NCBI GenBank assembly: GCA_004524385.1
Contig: SDNM01000017.1
Span: forward strand, 1-11,868
Source: Promethearchaeota archaeon
GTDB lineage: Archaea > Asgardarchaeota > Lokiarchaeia > Sigyniarchaeales > SOKP01
Reading direction: 5' to 3'
DNA length: 11,868 nucleotides
The notes under the pieces are model-generated. The model saw only the letters and a program-made list of their open reading frames with translations, had not been told where the DNA came from and made no database searches. This document shows, one piece after another, positions 1-5,409 of this stretch. Position 1 is the first letter of the stretch; the number at the start of each line of letters is the position of its first letter. Position numbers and translations under genes: made by a program.

Positions 1-10
1 TAATTTCATA

Positions 11-400
11 TTATTTAATCTTAAATCTATATTCCTTGTTCAATAAAGTTCCAGATTTAATTAATTTGCATAAATTAGGAATATCAATTTCAGGCTTTCC
101 TATCATTGGACTTGAAAATCCCTCCTTTTCAGATCTGGGATGATAATGGTGAGGTTTAGACTTAACTTCCCATTTATCATCATAATTATCAAATCTACAT
201 CTATCTAATTCTCTTTTAGAGAATACTATATTATAACTATACTCATCATAATTGTTATAACGTACAAAAATCTGAATATTATCTCTTAAAATTATATGGA
301 TTCTTGCCAATTTCGGTTCAAAATTTAAATTTTTTACTTGAATAGATAGTTCTTTTTCAAGTATTGATTTAGATTTAGCTAATTTTTCTAAACTTGACAT
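11..400 (-). CDS. TumE/DUF6516-like putative toxin
   Basis: This 129-residue soluble protein has no catalytic motif I can name with certainty. The stretch F-x-N-Y-x-x-x-W-x-V followed by a P-H-H-Y-H-P histidine cluster (about residues 71-92), with a C-terminal segment ending in D-I-x-x-L-x-x-L-I, resembles the TumE/DUF6516 family. Those proteins are annotated as toxins of small two-gene modules. The ATG at 400 has only a weak AGG-type ribosome-binding site 6 nt upstream, which suits translation coupled to the preceding gene. That gene ends 19 bp upstream (420-665) on the same strand, in antitoxin-then-toxin order. The function as a toxin is inferred from family resemblance and gene order. It could instead be an uncharacterised nucleic-acid-associated protein. 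Confidence 0.6.
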   Translation of the reverse strand: MSSLEKLAKSKSILEKELSIQVKNLNFEPKLARIHIILRDNIQIFVRYNNYDEYSYNIVFSKRELDRCRFDNYDDKWEVKSKPHHYHPRSEKEGFSSPMIGKPEIDIPNLCKLIKSGTLLNKEYRFKIK

Positions 401-419
401 AGAACCTGAAGATAAGAAT

Positions 420-665
420 TTATTCTGTATTATTCCAATCCTTTTTAAAATTTAGTAGTTCTTCTCGTTGATCTAAGAGATGCTTTAATGTTATGGCATC
501 ATCTTCAGCTTCTTCAATTGTACCATCTTTTGCATCTTGAAGAAACTTTAAGGGAGCTTTATAGTTCCATTTATTCAGAATTTTTTCAGACTCATCATCT
601 AAAAATTTTAATTTTAAATCAACTAATTCCTCTAAAAGTTCTTTTTTAACAGGTATAGTAGTCAT
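420..665 (-). CDS. small charged antitoxin-like protein, partner of the TumE-like gene
   Basis: This 81-residue, highly charged, probably all-helical protein carries a K-W-x-Y-x-x-x-x-x-F-L-x-D segment and an acidic E-E-A-E-D-D-A-I stretch near the middle. That pattern resembles small archaeal proteins encoded beside TumE/DUF6516 genes. The ATG at 665 has a good ribosome-binding site (GGAGATGA, about 4-11 nt upstream) and a TATA-like box centred near 703, so it is the first gene of a two-gene transcript. The downstream gene starts 19 bp after its stop. The antitoxin role is inferred from position, size and charge. No ribbon-helix-helix or AbrB motif is evident, so DNA binding and autoregulation cannot be claimed from sequence. 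Confidence 0.55.
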   Translation of the reverse strand: MTTIPVKKELLEELVDLKLKFLDDESEKILNKWNYKAPLKFLQDAKDGTIEEAEDDAITLKHLLDQREELLNFKKDWNNTE

Positions 666-698
666 AAAATCATCTCCAAATCATATAATGTGTTTCAA

Positions 699-708
699 CT
701 ATAAATTT
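699..708 (-). promoter_or_regulatory. TATA-type promoter of the toxin-antitoxin-like pair
   Basis: On the minus strand AAATTTATAG lies about 38 nt upstream of the ATG at 665. This would place transcription start near 677 and leave a short leader containing the GGAGATGA ribosome-binding site. The assignment rests on sequence only, in very AT-rich DNA. Confidence 0.4.
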
Positions 709-760
709 TTATTTAATTATTTCCTTTCTTTAAAATTTTGGATTACATAAATCTCTATTG

Positions 761-804
761 ATAAAATCTTTTTTATAAAATATTAACTGATAAGAAGATT
801 TTAT
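761..804. repeat. 10-bp inverted repeat upstream of rubredoxin
   Basis: ATAAAATCTT (761-770) and its exact reverse complement AAGATTTTAT (795-804) are separated by 24 bp. Each arm adjoins a TTTTATAAA box (771-779 and 799-807). The downstream box is a plausible TATA element for rubredoxin (start 876), although it implies a leader of nearly 50 nt. The dyad could be an operator or only low-complexity DNA. Confidence 0.35.
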
Positions 805-875
805 AAATTATAGAACTAAATTTTTTAATATTCTTGTTATTAAAATCCATATAATTAAAATATTAGGTGCAAAAT

Positions 876-1010
876 ATGGCAAAATGGGAATGTACCGCTT
901 GTGGATATATATACGATGAGGAAGCCGAAGGAACTAAATTTGAAGATTTACCAGACGATTGGACTTGCCCAGTCTGCGGTGTAGGAAAGGATATGTTTGA
1001 ACAAATTTAA
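876..1010 (+). CDS. rubredoxin
   Basis: This 44-residue protein is an iron-sulfur-free one-iron electron carrier of the cytoplasm. The two Fe-binding knuckles are C6-T-A-C9-G and C31-P-V-C34-G, and the conserved aromatic/acidic core (Y-I-Y-D, F-E-D-L-P-D-D-W) is intact. It is shorter than the usual 52-54 residues because the loop between Y-I-Y-D and G-T-K-F lacks about seven residues, as in other short rubredoxins. The start is fixed by a TTAGGTG ribosome-binding site 6-7 nt upstream of the ATG. The neighbouring flavodiiron protein, desulfoferrodoxin and rubrerythrins are known rubredoxin partners in anaerobes, so it is the likely electron donor of this island. It forms a single-gene transcript convergent with the OsmC gene. 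Confidence 0.95.
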   Translation: MAKWECTACGYIYDEEAEGTKFEDLPDDWTCPVCGVGKDMFEQI

Positions 1011-1027
1011 TAATTAATAAAATCTAT

Positions 1028-1052
1028 TTTCTTCTTTCTTTTTTTTAGTTTT
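1028..1052 (+). terminator. pyrimidine-rich T-tract after rubredoxin
   Basis: A T/C-rich run ending in eight consecutive Ts begins 17 nt after the rubredoxin stop. Archaeal RNA polymerase can terminate on such T-tracts without a hairpin. It lies in the gap before the convergent OsmC gene. Confidence 0.5.
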
Positions 1053-1063
1053 ATTATTTACCT

Positions 1064-1501
1064 TCAATACTTAAGATCAACATTAACTTCAATTCCTTCT
1101 CTCACGGCAGCGGTAACAGTGCAATATCTTTCAAACATCTTCTTACACTGGTCTGCTCTTTTTCTCACAGCAGGATCATCAATTTTAGAAACGATATCTA
1201 CATTTACTTTTTTTACTCTTAAAAAACCTTTATCGTTCCTTCCTATTATCACTTCTGCTTCTGCTTTTAAATCATCAATTGAAAAATTTCTTTTTTTCAG
1301 ACAGAAAATAAAGCTTGCACTTAAACATCCTAAAAGAGCCATGCCGAGAAGTCTAGATGGATTTGGACCCCACATTTCTACCTCTTCTTGATTTGTTTCA
1401 TCGATATAGCAGTCTTTTACTGCCATTTCACCCATATCACATTTGAAAATCATATCTTTTTCCAATTTTAGACCTACTTTAGTTTTTACTTCTTCAGACA
1501 T
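1064..1501 (-). CDS. OsmC-family hydroperoxide-reducing protein
   Basis: This 145-residue protein belongs to the OsmC/Ohr fold. The two family cysteines are at the expected places: C59 in the G-C-L-S-A-S helix after the N-P-S-R-L-L-G segment, and C127 in Y-C-T-V-T. In this family the pair acts as a thiol peroxidase on organic hydroperoxides, and this one looks more like the general OsmC/YhfA type than Ohr. It carries extra cysteines at 21, 31, 67 and 119. The start ATG at 1501 is preceded by a GAGGT ribosome-binding site. The stop is TGA, followed two codons later by TAA. The reductant is not evident. The context of oxygen-defence genes supports a redox role. The exact substrate is unknown. 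Confidence 0.85.
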   Translation of the reverse strand: MSEEVKTKVGLKLEKDMIFKCDMGEMAVKDCYIDETNQEEVEMWGPNPSRLLGMALLGCLSASFIFCLKKRNFSIDDLKAEAEVIIGRNDKGFLRVKKVNVDIVSKIDDPAVRKRADQCKKMFERYCTVTAAVREGIEVNVDLKY

Positions 1502-1531
1502 TATTATCTACCTCTATTGATAAATGGTTAA

Positions 1532-1543
1532 ATAAATTATAAT
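1532..1543 (-). promoter_or_regulatory. TATA-type promoter of the OsmC gene
   Basis: An A/T-only box (minus strand ATTATAATTTAT) is centred about 36 nt before the ATG at 1501. It predicts a very short leader, next to the GAGGT ribosome-binding site at 1510-1514. Assignment is by spacing only. Confidence 0.35.
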
Positions 1544-1585
1544 TTCTCCTTATCAAAAAATAATTTTTTATTATTATTTTACTTA

Positions 1586-1608
1586 AGAATTTATAATTCA
1601 TATAAATT
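1586..1608. promoter_or_regulatory. dyad and shared TATA motif upstream of the flavodiiron gene
   Basis: AATTTATA (1588-1595) and TATAAATT (1601-1608) form a perfect 8-bp inverted repeat around a 5-bp spacer, in effect two face-to-face TATA-like boxes. The left part, AGAATTTATAATTCATA (1586-1602), recurs exactly at 8036-8052, upstream of the second rubrerythrin. It may be a shared promoter or operator. Chance matches of this length are possible in DNA this AT-rich. Confidence 0.35.
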
Positions 1609-1622
1609 AAATTTAAATCCAT

Positions 1623-1648
1623 TTTTAATATACAATTTTAATATACAA
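1623..1648 (+). repeat. 13-bp tandem direct repeat in the flavodiiron promoter
   Basis: TTTTAATATACAA occurs twice head to tail (1623-1635 and 1636-1648), 37 bp before the ATG at 1685. The second copy sits where a TATA box is expected, so the repeat may be a duplicated promoter element or paired regulator sites. Confidence 0.5.
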
Positions 1649-1684
1649 TAATTAAAAAGAATCCTATATAAATGGTGATGAATA

Positions 1685-2926
1685 ATGCAAGCAGTAAAAA
1701 TAGCTGATGGCATTTATTGGATTGGAGCAAATATACATACCGAAGACTTATTTGAGGGAATTTGGCCAATTCCAAAAGGAGTTGCACTAAATTCTTATAT
1801 TGTTAAAGGAGATAAAATTGCGATCATCGAATTAGTTCGTGAATGGGCAGGGGCACATCACATACTCCTTGAGAGTATGAAATCCATTCCGGTAGATGTG
1901 AAAGATATTGATTATATCATTTTAAATCATCTCGAACCTGATCACACAGGATTTACATATATGCTCCATAAACTAGCTCCCAATGCTGAAATTATCGCTA
2001 CTCCAAAGGGAGCGGAATTAGTTGATGGATTTTATGAAATTAAAAATAATGTTAAAACAGTAAAAACAGGAGATACACTTGACCTTGGACGGGGGAAGGA
2101 ATTTATGTTTGCTGAAATTCCAAATGTACACTGGCCTGAAACAATGGTTACTTATGAGAAAAGTACTAAAACACTTTTTTCAAGTGATGCTTTTGGTGCC
2201 TATGGGGTCCATAAGGGAAGTATATTTGATGATGAGACTCCAGATGATCATAAGCCATATTGGGAGGAGGAAATGCTACGTTATTATGCTAATATTGTTG
2301 CTATGTTTTCTACAAGCGTTTTAAAAGCAATTGATGCATTAAAAGATATTGAGATAAAAACCATAGCTCCTTCCCATGGTCTGGTGTGGAGAGGAAAGCC
2401 CGAGGTTGTAGTCAAGAAATATATACGTTATGCGAATTATAATCAAGATTATGCGGAGCCTGAAATATGTGTTGTGTGGGGAAGTATGTATGGTAATACT
2501 GGAGCAATGTTGAGTAGTATTTTAAAAGGTATTGCTTCCGAAAATGTACCTGTTAAGATTTATAGAGTTCCGAATGATGATCCTTCTTTTATTCTGGGGG
2601 ATGTGTATAAATCTGCTGGATTAATTATAGGAACTCCAACTTACGAGTATGAGATGTTTCCTCCGATGAAATATTTATTGGATTTATTAAAGAAAAAACG
2701 AATGCGGTTTAAGAAAGTTTTATTTTTTGGGTCTTACGGATGGAGCGGAGGTGCTCAAAAAGATTTTGATGAGTTATCAAACAACATGAAATGGGATATT
2801 CTTGAGCCCGTTGTTTTTCGGGGATATCCTACAAGCGAAATACAAAAGAAAGGTGAAGATCTCGCAGCTGAACTTGCTCGACAAGTTAAAGAAATACCTA
2901 CAAAAATTAAGGATGAGGATTATTAA
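1685..2926 (+). CDS. fprA: flavodiiron protein (FprA, oxygen/NO reductase)
   Basis: This 413-residue cytoplasmic enzyme is a class A flavodiiron protein, which reduces oxygen to water or NO to nitrous oxide. The N-terminal metallo-beta-lactamase-like domain (about 1-250) carries the diiron ligands H82-x-E84-x-D86-H87, H149, D168 and H231. The C-terminal flavodoxin domain (about 260-405) has the FMN phosphate loop G266-S-M-Y-G-N-T-G273 and a T-P-T-Y-E-Y-E-M-F-P loop near 323. Length is typical of the class without fused rubredoxin, and a separate rubredoxin gene lies 675 bp upstream. The start is supported by GGTGATG just before the ATG. An acyl-CoA dehydrogenase follows on the same strand after 82 bp. 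Electrons probably come through rubredoxin; in methanogens the equivalent enzyme uses F420, which I cannot exclude. Confidence 0.95.
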   Translation: MQAVKIADGIYWIGANIHTEDLFEGIWPIPKGVALNSYIVKGDKIAIIELVREWAGAHHILLESMKSIPVDVKDIDYIILNHLEPDHTGFTYMLHKLAPNAEIIATPKGAELVDGFYEIKNNVKTVKTGDTLDLGRGKEFMFAEIPNVHWPETMVTYEKSTKTLFSSDAFGAYGVHKGSIFDDETPDDHKPYWEEEMLRYYANIVAMFSTSVLKAIDALKDIEIKTIAPSHGLVWRGKPEVVVKKYIRYANYNQDYAEPEICVVWGSMYGNTGAMLSSILKGIASENVPVKIYRVPNDDPSFILGDVYKSAGLIIGTPTYEYEMFPPMKYLLDLLKKKRMRFKKVLFFGSYGWSGGAQKDFDELSNNMKWDILEPVVFRGYPTSEIQKKGEDLAAELARQVKEIPTKIKDEDY

Positions 2927-2942
2927 TTCAGGAGGGAAAATC

Positions 2943-3008
2943 ATGTTGATTGAAAGTCTTAACTTTAAATATATTATAGATAAAATAATTGAAAAAAAGG
3001 TGATGTAA
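2943..3008 (+). CDS. possible 21-residue leader peptide between flavodiiron and acyl-CoA dehydrogenase genes
   Basis: A short ORF begins at ATG 2943 with a strong ribosome-binding site (AGGAGGGA, about 5 nt upstream). It encodes 21 residues and ends in TAA immediately next to the ATG of the acyl-CoA dehydrogenase. The peptide starts M-L-I-E-S-L-N-F and ends I-I-E-K-K-V-M, alternating hydrophobic and charged residues. Its last codons include GGTGATG, which also serves as the ribosome-binding site of the downstream gene. A TATA-like stretch (AAATATATTATAG, 2967-2979) lies within it. Either translation of this ORF is coupled to the dehydrogenase, or the region is simply an internal promoter and the ORF is fortuitous. 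No homologue is recognised. Confidence 0.35.
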   Translation: MLIESLNFKYIIDKIIEKKVM

Positions 3009-4193
3009 ATGGAATTTAGTTTAACCGAAGAGCAAAAAGCATTACAAAAAAAGGCAAGAGAATTCGCTATAAATGAAGTTTTACCTGTTGCTAGAAAATA
3101 TGATGAAAGTGAGGAATTTCCCATGGATGTCATTAAAAAGGCCTATGATGCGAATTTATTGAATTTAGCGATTCCTAAGAAATATGGTGGTCTAGGACTT
3201 GGTTTACTCGATGCGTGCATTGTTGTTGAGGAAATCTCTTCTGCTTGTCCAGGTATTGCAACTTCGATATTTGATAATAATTTAGGCGCAGAACCAATTG
3301 TTATTGGTGGTAATGAGGAACAAAAACAGAGAATTTTAGGGGAACTTGTAAATGATTTTAAATTAATAGCGTTTGCTACTTCTGAGCCAACTATGGGATC
3401 TGATGTAGCTGGAATGAAATGTCTTGCTAGGAAAGAGGGTGATGATTTCATTTTAAATGGTACAAAATTTTGGATTACAAATGGAGGTCACGCTGATTAT
3501 ATTACTGTTTTTGCCACTATTGATCCAGAAAAAAAGCATAGAGGAATATGTGCCTTTATCGTTCCGACAGATACTGAAGGTGTTAGATTGGGAAAACATA
3601 TTCCTAAGTTAGGACAACGATCTTCAAATACTGTATCTGTGGGGTTAAAAGATGTAAGAATAAAAAAGGAAAATGTTTTGGCAAAACCAGGGAGAGGGTT
3701 TGTAGTGGCTATGCAAACTTTTGCTCACACTCGGCCAGCAATTGGCGCATTCGCAGTAGGGTGTGCTCGATCAGCAATGGAATATTCAATTGATTACGCA
3801 AAAAAACGGGAAGTTTTCGGAAGACCCATCGAAAGATATCAAGCAATTCAATTTAAAATCGCTGAAATGTATAAGGATATTGAAGCTGCCCGTTTATTGA
3901 CACATAAAGCAGCTTGGGAGGCTGATCAAGGAATGGATAATAATTTAAGTTCAGCAATCGCAAAGGCATTTGCTTCTGACGTTGCAATGAATGTTACTAC
4001 TGAAGCAATACAAATCTTTGGAGGATATGGATATCTTAGAACCTACCCCGTAGAAAAACTGTTTAGAGATGCAAAATTATATCAGATTTATGAAGGAACG
4101 TCGGAAATTCAGAGAATTGTAATTTCCAGATTCATTATGAAACAATATGAACATGCGATGCCTAAATTAGGCAAGGTAAGAAAAACAGATTAA
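3009..4193 (+). CDS. acyl-CoA dehydrogenase
   Basis: This 394-residue FAD enzyme oxidises an acyl-CoA to the 2,3-enoyl-CoA, usually passing electrons to electron-transfer flavoprotein. The three-part fold is clear: N-terminal helices (1-120), a beta domain with the FAD signatures A-T-S-E-P-T-M-G-S-D (123-132) and F-W-I-T-N-G-G (154-160), and C-terminal helices. The catalytic base is E362 in Y-E-G-T-S-E-I-Q-R, the position used by short- and medium-chain enzymes. The Q-I-F-G-G-Y-G-Y signature is at 335-342. Length is typical. The ribosome-binding site GGTGATG is adjacent. Chain length or branched/aromatic specificity cannot be read from sequence, and no ETF genes are in the window. Nearness to the flavodiiron gene suggests co-transcription. 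Confidence 0.95.
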   Translation: MEFSLTEEQKALQKKAREFAINEVLPVARKYDESEEFPMDVIKKAYDANLLNLAIPKKYGGLGLGLLDACIVVEEISSACPGIATSIFDNNLGAEPIVIGGNEEQKQRILGELVNDFKLIAFATSEPTMGSDVAGMKCLARKEGDDFILNGTKFWITNGGHADYITVFATIDPEKKHRGICAFIVPTDTEGVRLGKHIPKLGQRSSNTVSVGLKDVRIKKENVLAKPGRGFVVAMQTFAHTRPAIGAFAVGCARSAMEYSIDYAKKREVFGRPIERYQAIQFKIAEMYKDIEAARLLTHKAAWEADQGMDNNLSSAIAKAFASDVAMNVTTEAIQIFGGYGYLRTYPVEKLFRDAKLYQIYEGTSEIQRIVISRFIMKQYEHAMPKLGKVRKTD

Positions 4194-4200
4194 TATTCAT

Positions 4201-4647
4201 CTATTTTTTTCTTTTTTTTATTCGATAATAATATTTTTCGCAGAACCCACTGCAAAAAATAACAGAATTTTCCTTTAGCCAAATATCCTTTAGTTCATTT
4301 ATTTTTAAATAATTATAACTTTTGGCAAATTGATATATATTCATGAGTTTATGACAATTTTTACAATACCTATTTGTATTTTGAAGATCAACATTACTTA
4401 GCTCATCTCTTTTTAAATATTTAAAACATTCACAGCAATGGAATTCTAAAATAGGATTTTGCCATAGTTCCAGAATCTGTTCAGGTGAAAATTCCAAATT
4501 ATCTGAAAGAAAATCATATATATTTAAAGATTTTCCACAAGACCAACACGTTCTTTCCTTAAATGCAGGTACTAATTCTTTAATGTATTCTCTTAAAATT
4601 TTTATCTTATTCCATAAATCTGAATTATTTAACTTTCGAAAAAACAA
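4201..4647 (-). CDS. duplicated CxxC zinc-binding-like protein, TTG start
   Basis: This 148-residue protein of unknown function consists of two tandem copies of one module. Copy 1 (about 32-80) has C34-x2-C37, then L-N-I-Y-x-F, a W, and C71-C-x-C74. Copy 2 (about 93-142) has C95-x2-C98, then M-N-I-Y-x-F, a W, and C132-x3-C136. The gap from C37 to C71 and from C98 to C132 is 34 residues in both. Each module could bind one zinc. The C-terminus is lysine-rich (R-I-K-K-R-K-K). The reading frame opens with TTG directly after a TAA codon; a GAGGT lies about 10 nt upstream and there is no in-frame ATG until residue 102, so TTG is the likely start. The gene is convergent with the acyl-CoA dehydrogenase. 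I associate such proteins with Asgard genomes; the role is unknown. Confidence 0.7.
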   Translation of the reverse strand: MFFRKLNNSDLWNKIKILREYIKELVPAFKERTCWSCGKSLNIYDFLSDNLEFSPEQILELWQNPILEFHCCECFKYLKRDELSNVDLQNTNRYCKNCHKLMNIYQFAKSYNYLKINELKDIWLKENSVIFCSGFCEKYYYRIKKRKK

Positions 4648-4755
4648 TTATATTAGTACCTCAACTTGTCCTTATGAAAAAATTTTCTATTGGATTAAAG
4701 AATCCATCTTATTTATATGAAATCCTTAATTTCGACTATTCCTGTTTTTTTAAAT

Positions 4756-4765
4756 AAAAAAAAAA
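4756..4765 (-). terminator. T-tract terminator after the HAD phosphatase
   Basis: On the minus strand TAATC is followed by ten Ts, starting 7 nt past the HAD stop codon. The same TAATC-plus-T-run occurs after desulfoferrodoxin at 6832-6845. It precedes a 129-bp spacer (4648-4776) in which I see no gene. Confidence 0.5.
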
Positions 4766-4776
4766 GATTACCTTTT

Positions 4777-5328
4777 TCAAAGAAATTCCAAGATTTTTTT
4801 AGCTGCTGTTAAGAAATCTTCTGCTATTATTGTAGGATTAATATTTTTTTCTTTAAGTTCATCATAATGTACAGTTCCATGCCCGGTTAACAAAAATACT
4901 GTATTGCAACCTGCATTAATACCAAGTAATGCATCAGAGGGATGATCACCAATTACCCATGAATTATTCAAATCAATATTATACTCATTAACACTCAGAT
5001 CAATAAAATGAGTGTTTGGCTTTCTACACTCACATTTTTCTTCAGGTTTGTGGGGGCAAAAAAAAATTTGTTTTATCGTTATTCCTTCCTTGTCCAGGGT
5101 ATTGATCAAAACTCTATTGAAATCATGAAAATCATCCACTGTATAATAACTCCTTCGGATTCCTGATTGGTTTGTTATTATGATAAAAATAAATTCATTC
5201 TTGAGCAATTTCAACCCCTCTACTACTCCCGGTAACAGTGCAAAATCCTCTACTTTATGAACATAACCTTTATCTTCATTCAAAGTGCCATCTCGATCCA
5301 AGAAAATGGCCTTGATAGATTCTTTCAT
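4777..5328 (-). CDS. HAD-family sugar-bisphosphate phosphatase, GmhB/HisB-N-like
   Basis: This 183-residue cytoplasmic phosphatase is of HAD subfamily IIIA. The nucleophile motif is D11-R-D13-G-T-L-N, motif II is T52-N-Q-S-G, and the zinc loop ligands are C91, H93, C99 and C101 followed by R-K-P (motif III lysine K103). Motif IV is G-D128-H-P-S-D132. This matches the D-glycero-D-manno-heptose 1,7-bisphosphate phosphatase / histidinol-phosphatase N-domain group, at the normal length for a stand-alone GmhB. No heptose or histidine genes are nearby, so the sugar substrate is open. The ATG at 5328 has no clear ribosome-binding site, suggesting a short or absent leader. The stop is TGA, three codons before a TAA. 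Confidence 0.85.
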   Translation of the reverse strand: MKESIKAIFLDRDGTLNEDKGYVHKVEDFALLPGVVEGLKLLKNEFIFIIITNQSGIRRSYYTVDDFHDFNRVLINTLDKEGITIKQIFFCPHKPEEKCECRKPNTHFIDLSVNEYNIDLNNSWVIGDHPSDALLGINAGCNTVFLLTGHGTVHYDELKEKNINPTIIAEDFLTAAKKILEFL

Positions 5329-5409
5329 GCTCTAAAAATTTAAAATCATTAAAACAAAAGAAATTTTTGATTTTTTTGATATTTAATAATTTTTTCTATA
5401 TTAGTATAG

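Noticed and set aside
1064..1066. TGA at the end of the OsmC gene, and TGA at 4777-4779 ending the HAD gene, as evidence of a changed genetic code
   Set aside because: Both are followed by TAA within two or three codons and lie where the families normally end, so they read as ordinary stops. Tryptophan is TGG throughout, and apart from codon 19 of the flavoprotein no other TGA interrupts a gene, so general reassignment is unlikely.
1119..1391. 90-codon plus-strand ORF opposite the OsmC gene
   Set aside because: It is a mirror frame of a well-supported gene and resembles no protein family. Similar antisense frames opposite the flavodiiron, dehydrogenase and rubrerythrin genes were dropped for the same reason.
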